64,000 bases of DNA. Source: Nocardia shimofusensis NBRC 100134 (GTDB lineage: Bacteria > Actinomycetota > Actinomycetes > Mycobacteriales > Mycobacteriaceae). The DNA lies in contig NZ_BDBT01000001.1 in assembly GCF_001613125.1 (NCBI RefSeq), positions 416,129-480,128 of the forward strand, in the 5' to 3' direction. Positions 56,233 through 64,000 of this stretch are shown piece by piece. The translations under genes were made by a program, and so were the position numbers. Position 1 is the stretch's first letter. Every line of letters starts with the position of its first letter. The notes below the pieces were generated by a model that was given only the letters and a program-made list of their open reading frames with translations, did not search any database and was not told the DNA's origin.

Positions 56233-56901
56233 GTGTCGTCGGCCGAGCGCAACTACGCGGGAGATTCCGCCGCCACGCGCATCCAGCGTCGGCGCGCGAC
56301 CCTGATCGACACCGCCCTGACGACCATGGCGGGCAAGCTCTGGCGCACCGCCACAGTGGATTCGCTGTGCCGGGCGGCCAAGCTCAACAAGCGCTACTTC
56401 TACGAAAGCTTCCCCACTCTCGACGCTCTCGCCGACGCGGTCGTCGAGACCATCGCGAACGAGCTCACCGCAGCCGCGGTCGGCGCCTATCTCCCACTGC
56501 TCGGCGAGCCCGTCGAAGCCCAGGCCCGCGCCGCCATCGCCGCCGTGGTCGACGTCCTGGGCGACGACCCACGCAAAGCCCTCGTCCTGCTCGGCGGCGT
56601 CCCGGCGGCCCCGGCCACGCACGACAAGCGCACCGCGGTCATCACCGGACTGACGGCCGCCCTGATCGCGCACGCCCGCACCACCCACGATGTGGCGCTG
56701 GAACAGGACTCCCTCGCCGCGACCGCCCCCGCCTTCGTCATCGGCGGAACCGTTCAGGCCATCCTCTCCTGGGCCACCGGCGATCTCGCGGTCGATCGCG
56801 ACCGGCTCGTCGACGACATCACCGCCCTGTGGCTCATCCTCGACCAGGGCGCCGCCGAACTGGCAGGCCGCCGACTCGCCGAACGCGACAGCGCCGAATA
56901 G
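56233..56901 (+). CDS. TetR-family regulator
   Basis: A 222-residue TetR: N-terminal helix-turn-helix (RRATLIDTALTTMAGKLWRTATVDSLCRAAKLNKRYFYESFPTLDAL) and a ligand-binding domain with hydrophobic helices. GTG at 56233 begins the common VSSAERNYAG start and lies seven bases after GAGAAT with an upstream TG; ATG at 56224 is an alternative. It is divergent from the SDR operon, with two palindromic operators between, so it probably controls both. Confidence 0.87.
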   Translation: MSSAERNYAGDSAATRIQRRRATLIDTALTTMAGKLWRTATVDSLCRAAKLNKRYFYESFPTLDALADAVVETIANELTAAAVGAYLPLLGEPVEAQARAAIAAVVDVLGDDPRKALVLLGGVPAAPATHDKRTAVITGLTAALIAHARTTHDVALEQDSLAATAPAFVIGGTVQAILSWATGDLAVDRDRLVDDITALWLILDQGAAELAGRRLAERDSAE

Positions 56902-57131
56902 ATCGCGGACATCGCCTCCGGCGAAGGGTGGGATTCCGCGCGCCGGGGCGCGCTATCGGCGGAGCACCGAGAGCGGGATCGCCGAGGGGTACGGCCGGGC
57001 CGGAATGAGACTGTGATCTCGTTTGCACGGCGGTAACGATCTTGATGCCGGTTCCGACGTGCTAGGTGACAGACGGCCCGTCGGGGGGCCAGTCCTTCCA
57101 GCTCGTTTGCACATGGATTGGGGAACGGGAC

Positions 57132-58949
57132 ATGGCTCTTCGAGAGTTGTTCGTCCGACAGAAAGCCTTCGCCGCCCGCCACAAGATCGTCTCCACCGCA
57201 GCCGCACCGCTGATTGTCGGCACCGCGGTCGTGGTCGGCGCGACGTGGGCGCTGACTTCGCCGCCTACCAGCGTCGACACCGAACTCAAGGCCTCGGTGA
57301 CGGAGTGTCACGACATGGTGGCGATCTCGGTGGCGGGGCGCAACGACACCCCGCGCGAGGGCTCCACCCTCATGCTCGTCGATGCCAACGGCAACCCGCT
57401 GCCGGCCGCGATGGCCGGTGATCACAACAGCGAGTGGCTCGATCCGGTCGTCAACGCCCCCGACGGCGCGGTCGATCCGGACTCGTACCGGGCTGTGTAC
57501 ATCGCCTACCCGGCGAATATGGAGTCCTACGAACAGGCCGTGAACACCGGTGTGGCAAACACCCAGCAAGTCATGCGAGAGATCTCGCAGGCCTGCCCGG
57601 ACACCCGTTTCGCCATCGTCGGCTACAGCGAGGGCGCCGATGTGGTGCGCCGGGTCGCGATGGGCATCGGCAACGACGAGTCCGCGGACGGCTACGACGT
57701 GGTCGATCCGAACAACGTCGTGGGTGTGGTGATCCTGGCCGATTCGGGTCGCGGAGCCGGCGAGGGCCCGTTCATCGGCGCCGAGGATCCGTTCGCCAAT
57801 CCCGACGGCTTCGACCGGCAGTACCAGAACATCTCGCAGGGCACACCCGGTCAGGGCGCGCTGCCCGGCACCGGCGGCGACTTCGGCGCGCTGAACGGCC
57901 GCATCGCCTCCTTCTGCTCCGAAGGCGACCTGACCTGCGCGGCGCCGGAGAACATCTCGCTGCTGCAATTGGTCGTGAACGTGGGCAGGCAGCTCAATGT
58001 GGACACCCTCGAACGCGAGGGACTCACCCCGGCGACCGGCGGCGACGTCGCGATGGTGCTCGGGCAGATCGCGCTGGCGGCCTTCTCCGACATCGCCTCG
58101 CAGCCGAACTGGATGGCCAGTGACGAGACGTTCCTCGAGGTGCTGCTGCGGGTCTCCGACCCCGAGTACGTGCCGGGCGAGCATCAGCCCGCGCCGGTGG
58201 CCGACTCGATCGAGACCGAGGAGATCTCCCCGCTGGCCTACCTGCCGCAGAAGCTGCTCAACGAGGTCGTCGGCCTGCTGGTGACCAACCAGAACACCAT
58301 TCCGGTGATCATGAGCGATCCGTACAACCTCACCCTCGGCCCCAACCACAGCGGTCACCACTTCGACTACTGGGACGACGCCGACACCTCCGCCGGCAAG
58401 CCGCTGACCTCGGCGGAGTACGCCGCGGCGTGGCTGACCCACCTGGCCAAGCAGGCCCAGGCAGGTGAGCCGGTGAACACCCAGGTCGCCCCGGAGCCCG
58501 CCGAACTGGCCGTGGCCTACGAAGAGATGAAGGTCAACGTCACCGAGGTCGAGCGCGAGCGCAACGCCTACCTGGCGGCCGCCGCGACGTCGACCCAGCC
58601 GTCGACCACGAAGTCGCCCGCGCCGACCACCACCAGCGGTGCGCCGACGACGAGCCCTTCCAGCACGGCCGAAGAGATCGCCGCGACCACCACGGCGCCG
58701 GGCACCACCACCGAGGCGCCGAGCACCACGCCGGAAGCGACCGCTCCCGAGTCGGCCACTCAGGAACCGACCGCGCTCGAGCCGACGGAGATCGCTCCGG
58801 CGGCGCCCGAGCCGGCCCAGGCCCCGGTACCGACGACCAACGATGCTGTCGCGCCGCCGGCCGTGCGGCCCACCGCCGCAGACAGCGCCCAGGTCACGAC
58901 CACGACGCCCGTCCCCACTCCCACCGAGGAGCCGGGCGCCCACCGTTAG
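57132..58949 (+). CDS. Secreted cutinase-family esterase (Culp-like)
   Basis: A 605-residue protein. A basic start and hydrophobic segment (residues about 18-43) form a signal or anchor. The cutinase-like hydrolase core has the Ser nucleophile in GYSEGAD, an Asp (LADSGRG or nearby) and a His in GPNHSGHHFDYW. Two Cys residues (TECHD and ISQACPD) may form the usual disulphide. The C-terminal 130 residues are Thr/Pro/Ser-rich, typical of wall-exposed tails. Likely an esterase or phospholipase acting on lipids outside the cell. GGGGAACGGG precedes the ATG. Confidence 0.85.
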   Translation: MALRELFVRQKAFAARHKIVSTAAAPLIVGTAVVVGATWALTSPPTSVDTELKASVTECHDMVAISVAGRNDTPREGSTLMLVDANGNPLPAAMAGDHNSEWLDPVVNAPDGAVDPDSYRAVYIAYPANMESYEQAVNTGVANTQQVMREISQACPDTRFAIVGYSEGADVVRRVAMGIGNDESADGYDVVDPNNVVGVVILADSGRGAGEGPFIGAEDPFANPDGFDRQYQNISQGTPGQGALPGTGGDFGALNGRIASFCSEGDLTCAAPENISLLQLVVNVGRQLNVDTLEREGLTPATGGDVAMVLGQIALAAFSDIASQPNWMASDETFLEVLLRVSDPEYVPGEHQPAPVADSIETEEISPLAYLPQKLLNEVVGLLVTNQNTIPVIMSDPYNLTLGPNHSGHHFDYWDDADTSAGKPLTSAEYAAAWLTHLAKQAQAGEPVNTQVAPEPAELAVAYEEMKVNVTEVERERNAYLAAAATSTQPSTTKSPAPTTTSGAPTTSPSSTAEEIAATTTAPGTTTEAPSTTPEATAPESATQEPTALEPTEIAPAAPEPAQAPVPTTNDAVAPPAVRPTAADSAQVTTTTPVPTPTEEPGAHR

Positions 58950-58962
58950 CCCTTCGCGCACC

Positions 58963-59008
58963 GACGGCCCTCGCCATCACTACCCAGGTAGTGGAGGCGG
59001 GGGCCGTC
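58963..59008 (+). terminator. Hairpin terminator of the cutinase gene
   Basis: GACGGCCC (58963-58970) pairs with GGGCCGTC (59001-59008), and CACTACC (58978-58984) with GGTAGTG (58987-58993) at the tip. It lies 14 bases after the stop. Confidence 0.7.
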
Positions 59009-59161
59009 CGGCGTTCGAGGACGAGGTGGACAGCTGCGGCCCAGGTCGTGGGGGGGCCGTGCCGACACTTGTGGTCGACAACCGACCGAACGAGCAGGTG
59101 TGCGACCGCATGCCGAACGCTGTCCACACCGGGCGGCGCACCCGCTGGCAGGATCGTGCTC

Positions 59162-59785
59162 ATGGATGCAGTCCGCGATGCCTATGACGGAATGGCCGGG
59201 GAATACGCCGAATTCGCGCGCGGCGCGTTGGCGGGCAACCCGTTCGAGCGCGCGCCGCTCGACGTGTTCGCCGAGTGCGTGGACGCGGGTCCGGTCGCGG
59301 ACCTGGGCTGCGGGGAGGGCCGGATCACCGGATATCTGGCGAAGGCCGGACTGGACGTGTCCGGCATCGATCTCTCGCCGCGCATGATCGAGCTGGCGCG
59401 CGCGGGGCATCCGGGTGTGCGGTTCGACGTGGGCTCGCTGGTACACACCGGGCTGCCGTCCGGGACGCTCGCCGGTCTGGTGGCCTGGTATTCGCTGATC
59501 CATCTGCCACCGGAGCGCGTGCCGGACGCGCTGACGGAGTTCGCCCGGGTGCTTCGCGACGGCGGGCACGCACTGCTGGGATTCCAGGCCGCCGGGGCCG
59601 ACGGTGATCCGGTCGCCTTCGACCACGCGGTCGTCGAGGCGTACCGATGGTGGCCGGAGCGGCTCGGTGCAGCGGCGGAGGCGGCGGGGTTCGAGGTCCT
59701 GATGCGGATGGTGCGGGCGCCGCGGCCGGGCGAACGGTTCGATCAGGCGAGCCTGTTGCTGCGCAAGCTGGTCCGCGTCGCGTGA
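59162..59785 (+). CDS. SAM-dependent methyltransferase
   Basis: A 207-residue class I methyltransferase with motif I VADLGCGEGRITGYLA, acidic LDVSGIDLSPRMI, and the post-motif LVAWYSLIHLPPERV. Methyltransf_11/25 type. Substrate unknown. ATG at 59162 lies seven bases after CAGGAT, a possible leaderless start. It is separated from its neighbours by terminators or promoters and so is probably a single-gene unit. Confidence 0.85.
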   Translation: MDAVRDAYDGMAGEYAEFARGALAGNPFERAPLDVFAECVDAGPVADLGCGEGRITGYLAKAGLDVSGIDLSPRMIELARAGHPGVRFDVGSLVHTGLPSGTLAGLVAWYSLIHLPPERVPDALTEFARVLRDGGHALLGFQAAGADGDPVAFDHAVVEAYRWWPERLGAAAEAAGFEVLMRMVRAPRPGERFDQASLLLRKLVRVA

Positions 59786-59838
59786 GGCCGCCGCCTCGCG
59801 ACCTGAGGGAAGAGAAATTGGGTATCCCGCGACAAAAC

Positions 59839-59996
59839 TAGAACGTGTTACTGTCATAACATGGTGCACTCACCGGCCGTTCCCCGCGCCGCACAGGCGA
59901 GGCGATGCTCGCGGTATGCGGGGGAATCGGTCGTTTCCGGTGTCATCGAGCCGTTTTCCACGGGAACACGAGACGGCGACTATGCAACCCGTTCTA
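59839..59996. promoter_or_regulatory. Two KstR-like operators upstream of a flavin oxidoreductase gene
   Basis: TAGAACGTGTTACT (59839-59852) and TGCAACCCGTTCTA (59983-59996) fit the KstR pattern TnnAACnnGTTnnA, the second perfectly and the first in all but its last base. KstR is the TetR-type repressor of sterol and lipid catabolism genes in mycolic-acid actinomycetes. The boxes lie 201-215 and 57-71 bases before the next start codon. The gap 59786-60053 shows no other gene. Confidence 0.6.
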
Positions 59997-60053
59997 GAGC
60001 ATTCGCGGGCCGCGTGAGCTGTTCGCGAGACAGGTAAGGGAGACCAGCACCCG

Positions 60054-61172
60054 ATGCGTACCGAAATCTGCGAGCGGCTGGGGATCGAGTTCCCCATTTT
60101 CGCCTTCACCCATTGCCGCGATGTGGCCGCCGCGGTCAGCAATGCCGGTGGCCTCGGCGTGCTCGGCGCGGTCGGCTTCACCGCCGAACAGCTGGAAGTG
60201 GAACTGGCCTGGCTCGACGAGCACGTCAACGGCGTCTACGGCGTCGACCTGGTGATCCCCTCCAAGTACGAGGGCAAGGGCATCGACGGGCTGAGCCCCG
60301 AAGAGCTCGAGGCCAAGCTCGCCGAGATGGTCCCGCAGGGCCACCGCGACTTCGCCGAGAAGATCCTCGCCGATCACGGGGTACCGAAGCTGCCCGAGGG
60401 CGAACACCACAATCAGCTGCTCGGCTGGACCGCGACCACTGCGGGTCCGCAGGTCGAGGTGATCCTGAAGCACCCGAAGGCCAAGCTGGTCGCCAACGCG
60501 CTCGGCACCCCGCCCGAGGATGTCGTCGAGCAGATCAAGGATTCCGGGCGGCTGATCGGCGCGCTGTGCGGTTCGGTCAAGCACGCGCTCAAGCACAAGG
60601 AAGCCGGGCTGGATTTCGTGGTCTGCCAGGGCACCGAGGGTGGCGGCCACTGCGGCGAGGTGTCCTCGATGGTGCTGTGGCCGCAGGTGATCGACGCGGT
60701 CGGCGACCTGCCGGTGCTGGCGGCAGGCGGCATCGGCGACGGGCGTCAGATCGCTGCGGCGATGGCGATGGGCGCGGCGGGCGCGTGGACGGGCTCGATC
60801 TGGCTGACCGTCGAGGAGGCCAATGTGCCGCCCGCGCAGATGCAGACGCTCATCGACGCCTCCAGCCACGACACCGTGCGCTCGCGGGCGTGGACCGGCA
60901 AGCCGGCGCGCATGCTGCGCAACGAGTGGACCGAGGCGTGGGAGCAGCCCGAGAACCCCGATCCGCTGCCGATGCCGCTGCAGATGATGGTCGCGCTCGA
61001 CGGCGTCAAGCGCGGGCACCGGTACCCGGAGGCCGCCAAGGACGTCAACTTCAACCCGGTCGGTCAGGTGGTCGGGATGATGCAGAAGGTCGAGCGTTCC
61101 GCCGATGTGATGGAACGGCTGGTCAACCAGTACGTCGAGGCGTGCGAGCGGCTCAACAAGCTGAACAGCTGA
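60054..61172 (+). CDS. FMN-dependent oxidoreductase, nitronate monooxygenase family
   Basis: A 372-residue protein of the NMO/2-nitropropane dioxygenase family: N-terminal LGIEFPIFAFTHCRDVAAAVSNAGGLGVLG, the FMN phosphate site VLAAGGIGDGRQIAAAMAMGA, and the catalytic CQGTEGGGHCGE (His) block. KstR-like boxes upstream suggest a role in sterol or lipid breakdown rather than nitronate detoxification; a related mycobacterial gene (Rv1894c) is listed, as I recall, in the KstR regulon. ATG at 60054 is preceded by a purine-rich stretch. Confidence 0.85.
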   Translation: MRTEICERLGIEFPIFAFTHCRDVAAAVSNAGGLGVLGAVGFTAEQLEVELAWLDEHVNGVYGVDLVIPSKYEGKGIDGLSPEELEAKLAEMVPQGHRDFAEKILADHGVPKLPEGEHHNQLLGWTATTAGPQVEVILKHPKAKLVANALGTPPEDVVEQIKDSGRLIGALCGSVKHALKHKEAGLDFVVCQGTEGGGHCGEVSSMVLWPQVIDAVGDLPVLAAGGIGDGRQIAAAMAMGAAGAWTGSIWLTVEEANVPPAQMQTLIDASSHDTVRSRAWTGKPARMLRNEWTEAWEQPENPDPLPMPLQMMVALDGVKRGHRYPEAAKDVNFNPVGQVVGMMQKVERSADVMERLVNQYVEACERLNKLNS

Positions 61173-61178
61173 GTCGGG

Positions 61179-62183
61179 TCACGACTCCCGCCGGTGCTCG
61201 GGCATCCGCTGCTCGAGCACCGGATCGGTGATGCCGCCACGACAGGCCAGCGCGTCGGCATCCCACCCGGCCAGTGCGCTGCCCTCGGTGTAGACCGTTT
61301 CGAAGAACTCGAGGGCCGCGCCGACCGGGTCGCCGGTCGCGCGGGCGGCGTCGTAGGAGTAGTACGCCGAATGCCCGGAACCCGAAGGCACCCAGCGGGC
61401 GCCCTCGGGCCGCAGGGGGCGGGCGGTGAGGCCCGCGGGCTCGGGCGCGACATAGGAGTAGAAGGTGGGTTCGGGGACCTTGTCGTCGCCGAACCAGAAC
61501 CCGGCGCTGATGACCTCGCGGGAATAGGCCTCCCGAGTCACCGGGTCGACGGTGGCAGGCATGTCGATGCGGCGCGCGGAGAACCGCTGGACGGCCAGGT
61601 CGAAGGTGTGCCAGAACAGGTGGACCGGACTGACCTTGCCCGAGAAGCCGGCGCTGAACTCCTCGAGGATGCGGCCGACCCGGCTCTGCACCGTGAAGGC
61701 CCGGCACACCTTGTCCGGGTCGTAGTCGGCGTGCTCGGTGTCCTCTTCGAACCAGCGGGCCGCGTCGGGCAGGTCGAAGGGATGCGGCTGATGCATCACC
61801 AGGTCGATGCCGAGGTCGCCGAGGCCGCCCATCACATCGGTGTAGAAGGTCGCGACGGACTTGCCCGGCAGGTCGAACTCGACCTGGACGCCCTCGTCGG
61901 TGGCGATGCGCAGCACATGGTCGAAGAAGTCGAACGCGCAGGTGAACACCGGTCCGACGCGGGGGTCGCCGAGGGGAACGGTGGTCCAGCCGCGCGCGGT
62001 CAGGCGGAAGGTCATATGCCACCAGTGGTTGCGGCGGATGCCCTTGGCCAGCGCGACCTTGCCGACGACCTGGGCGAACCGGTGCAGCGTCTCTTTCGTC
62101 GGTCGCCAGGAGTCCAGCGGGATCGCGGGCAGCAGCTCCGCGGTATCGACGGCGGGTGACTCGGGTACTGCCGACTCGGTCAT
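61179..62183 (-). CDS. DUF5996 family protein
   Basis: A 334-residue protein with the blocks RRNHWWHMTFRLTARGWTT, FDFFDHVLRIATDEG, LFWHTFDLAVQRFSAR and FYSYVAPEP, a pattern of the DUF5996 family, whose function is unknown. ATG at 62183 lies six bases after TACCGT, with no ribosome-binding site, so the start is probably leaderless. Confidence 0.75.
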   Translation of the reverse strand: MTESAVPESPAVDTAELLPAIPLDSWRPTKETLHRFAQVVGKVALAKGIRRNHWWHMTFRLTARGWTTVPLGDPRVGPVFTCAFDFFDHVLRIATDEGVQVEFDLPGKSVATFYTDVMGGLGDLGIDLVMHQPHPFDLPDAARWFEEDTEHADYDPDKVCRAFTVQSRVGRILEEFSAGFSGKVSPVHLFWHTFDLAVQRFSARRIDMPATVDPVTREAYSREVISAGFWFGDDKVPEPTFYSYVAPEPAGLTARPLRPEGARWVPSGSGHSAYYSYDAARATGDPVGAALEFFETVYTEGSALAGWDADALACRGGITDPVLEQRMPEHRRES

Positions 62184-62240
62184 AGGGCCACGGTACGACC
62201 GGTGCGCGGGGTATGCCAGCACCTCGGCCGAATCGCGCGG

Positions 62241-62846
62241 CTACCGGGCGAGAGCGCCGAACCAGGTCTCCCAGGCCGGCGCGATCAGCGCGGCCATCGC
62301 CTCGTACCCGGCCGCGCCGGGGTGCGCGCCGTCGCCCTCGGCGACCTCGCGCATCCACACCTCGTCGACCGACAGCGCGGGCAGGACCGGCACGTACGGG
62401 ACCGCGGCCGCCGTACAGCGCCGGGCATACTCGGCGTCGAGGTCGCCGAGGCGTTCGTTGTGCTCGGCGTCGGCCACCGGGGGCGGGCCGACCATCAGCG
62501 CGGCCCACCCCCTCGCGGCCACCGCGTCGAGCATCCTGGTCAGCGCCGCCGCCGATTCCGCCGCAGCGACACGAGGTTCCCCGGCGGCCCACGCGGTGTC
62601 GTTGGCGCCGAAGGAGAGCACCACCGCGGCGGTGGCCCACTCGGGCAGCCGCGGTGCGCATTCGGTGATCAGGCGGTCCTCGATCTCGGGGGCGGTCTGG
62701 CCGCGGATGCCCAGGTTGTAGACCGTCAACGGGATCGCCGGGCTGACGGCCGCGGCCAGCCGTCCGGCCCAGCCGAGCCGGTGCGGGTCACCCACCCCGG
62801 CGACGAAAGAGTCCCCGGCGAAACACAGACGCAGATCCTCGACCAT
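62241..62846 (-). CDS. SGNH/GDSL-type hydrolase
   Basis: A 201-residue SGNH hydrolase with block I CFAGDSFVAG (Ser), Gly in LGIRGQT, block III LSFGAND and block V GDGAHPGAAG (Asp-x-x-His). No signal peptide, so it is cytoplasmic. The ATG at 62846 overlaps a possible upstream start of the divergent gene, whose preferred start is at 62929. Likely an esterase of unknown substrate. Confidence 0.87.
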   Translation of the reverse strand: MVEDLRLCFAGDSFVAGVGDPHRLGWAGRLAAAVSPAIPLTVYNLGIRGQTAPEIEDRLITECAPRLPEWATAAVVLSFGANDTAWAAGEPRVAAAESAAALTRMLDAVAARGWAALMVGPPPVADAEHNERLGDLDAEYARRCTAAAVPYVPVLPALSVDEVWMREVAEGDGAHPGAAGYEAMAALIAPAWETWFGALAR

Positions 62847-62928
62847 GGGGCCGATCCTTGCATCCGGGCCGTTCGCGGGTGACCGGCGGCGCAATAGGAT
62901 CGGGAAGGTCGATCGGGAGGGAGTCGTC

Positions 62929-63705
62929 TTGTCAGGGGAAACGGCGCGTCCCGCGCCTGCCTGGTTCGTCCAATTGTTCGCGCATCGGCGCTGGATTCGC
63001 CGCACCGAACCATTTCCGCACATCTACGCGCGCGAGGTGTTCACGACCGCGTTCTACGAGCATCTGCGCGCCGAGGCCGTGCGGGTGCGCGCGGGCACCA
63101 CCGACGACATCTCGCTGTGGGCGCTGCGGGACGGGCCGCTGGCGCTGTTCACCTCGCGGGAGTGGCACGATCTGCTCGCCGGGCTCACCGAGCTGCCGGT
63201 GACCGGGGACATCACCGGCCACCTGCGGCATCACCCCGTGAACAGCCCAGGACAGCAGCCGCGTACCGGGCTGCGGCGCACGGTGTTTCCGGCGCACGGC
63301 GAACCGGGCGACACGCTCGACGAGGCAGCAGGCCACCAGGTCGGCGCGGTTCGGAACATACCCGGCGACGCCGCGGAACGGTCCGGCGCGGCCGCGATCG
63401 CCGCGACGGCGCAGGGCCGGGTGACGATCCGCACGTCGGCCCTGCTGTTCCATCTGGGACCGGAGCAGTGGCGACGCGGGGACGGCGGCGAGACCGCGCT
63501 GTATCCGGTCGCGGGTGACCGAACGCCCGCTCTCGTTCCGCCGCTGGGCAATTCGCTGGTGCTGTTCGAATGCACCCCCTACACCCGGCACCGCTACCTC
63601 GGCGGCAACAGCAGCGCGCGCGACAGCGTGCTGATGTATCTGCACCGCCCGGATGAGACAGGCCGCCCACACGACACAGAAGGAGACGAGCATGGCCGAC
63701 GGTGA
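62929..63705 (+). CDS. 2OG-Fe(II) oxygenase-like protein
   Basis: A 258-residue protein whose last 90 residues fit the 2OG-Fe(II) oxygenase pattern (LLFHLGPEQWRRGDGGETALYP; PPLGNSLVLFECTPYTRHRYL; ARDSVLMYLHR). The GGE and distal HRYL segments match iron and 2-oxoglutarate positions; the first His-x-Asp is not clear, so activity is uncertain. The TTG at 62929 follows GGGAGGGAG at good spacing. It overlaps the next gene by 14 bases, so the two are probably a biosynthetic pair. Confidence 0.68.
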   Translation: MSGETARPAPAWFVQLFAHRRWIRRTEPFPHIYAREVFTTAFYEHLRAEAVRVRAGTTDDISLWALRDGPLALFTSREWHDLLAGLTELPVTGDITGHLRHHPVNSPGQQPRTGLRRTVFPAHGEPGDTLDEAAGHQVGAVRNIPGDAAERSGAAAIAATAQGRVTIRTSALLFHLGPEQWRRGDGGETALYPVAGDRTPALVPPLGNSLVLFECTPYTRHRYLGGNSSARDSVLMYLHRPDETGRPHDTEGDEHGRR

Positions 63706-64000
63706 CCGGCGGGTCTGTCTGCTGACAGGAGCCGGCGGCGCGCTCGGTGACACGTTCTGCCAGGCCCTGCGCAGCCGCTACGACATCGTGGCCGTGTGCC
63801 GCGACCGCACGCCCGCCGCACCCTCGCAGCACGAGTGGTTCGTCGACCCGTTCGCACCGCGCGCCGCGTTGCCGGAGAACGCCTTCCCGGTCTATGTGCT
63901 GCACGCCGACCTCACGATCCCCGGTGAGGCGGAGCGGGTGGCCGATCTGGCCGCGGCCCGGTTCGGTGGGGTGGACCTGCTGGTCAACGCCGCCACGGCC
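63692..64000 (+). CDS. SDR-family oxidoreductase, cut by the window edge
   Basis: The first 103 residues of an SDR: CLLTGAGGALGDTFCQAL cofactor turn, HADLTIPG, and LLVNAATA. The ATG at 63692 follows AAGGAG. It overlaps the oxygenase-like gene by 14 bases and runs off the end. Active-site residues lie beyond the window. Confidence 0.82.
   Translation, partial: MADGDRRVCLLTGAGGALGDTFCQALRSRYDIVAVCRDRTPAAPSQHEWFVDPFAPRAALPENAFPVYVLHADLTIPGEAERVADLAAARFGGVDLLVNAATA

Overview
The window looks like a chromosome segment from a mycolic-acid actinomycete, most probably Nocardia. Codons are strongly GC-rich, GTG starts are common, and many genes appear to have leaderless promoters. The order padR-ino1 / DUF5318 / ponA / GT-C membrane protein / rpsF-ssb-rpsR-rplI / dnaB matches the Rv0046c-Rv0058 region near oriC in Mycobacterium tuberculosis, including a DnaB intein.

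Layout. 1-6.1 kb: menC, a small metalloprotease beside a DUF2786 protein, and a sugar ABC importer (lipoprotein plus two permeases, no ATPase). 6.2-17 kb: two class A penicillin-binding proteins, two tandem GyrI-like proteins, ino1-padR, a DUF5318 protein and a GT-C transferase. The second PBP gene (ponA) needs one extra base in a C run to be read through. 17-31 kb: a Ter stress-response island. It holds single, double and FtsK-like-fused TerD proteins, three AIM24 paralogues, a HAD phosphatase, a PRTase/TRSP/StiP/PELOTA fusion, a CitE-like lyase, a coiled-coil protein, a TerC-type DUF475 protein and a DUF389 protein. The island sits between two paralogous GT-C membrane proteins. 33-38 kb: ribosomal and replication genes. 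A 650-bp AT-richer intergenic region before dnaB carries a cluster of DnaA-box-like sites, and dnaB itself carries a 425-residue intein with a LAGLIDADG endonuclease.

38-45 kb: two small unknown genes, a decayed GNAT remnant, and a full arsenic operon pair: arsD-arsA leftward, and arsR-acr3-three reductase-like genes rightward, from a shared promoter region. 45.5-46.7 kb: an AT-richer module. It starts with a 5'-truncated EspC-like (type VII secretion) fragment and continues with an unknown protein and a lipoprotein, consistent with transferred DNA. 46.8-64 kb: NYN nuclease, quinone reductase, AraC regulator, allantoicase-allantoinase (purine ureide breakdown), P-type ATPase, a TetR-controlled SDR pair with two tandem palindromic operators, a cutinase-family secreted hydrolase, methyltransferase, a flavin oxidoreductase behind two KstR-like boxes, DUF5996, SGNH hydrolase, a 2OG-Fe(II)-oxygenase-like protein and a truncated SDR.

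The most unusual items are the Ter island with its fused biosynthetic protein, the DnaA-box cluster upstream of dnaB, the ponA frameshift, the type VII remnant module, the tandem TetR operators and KstR-like boxes, and the recurrent -10/start-codon spacing that re-sets at least ten start sites. All functions come from reading motifs and gene order; no database search was run.
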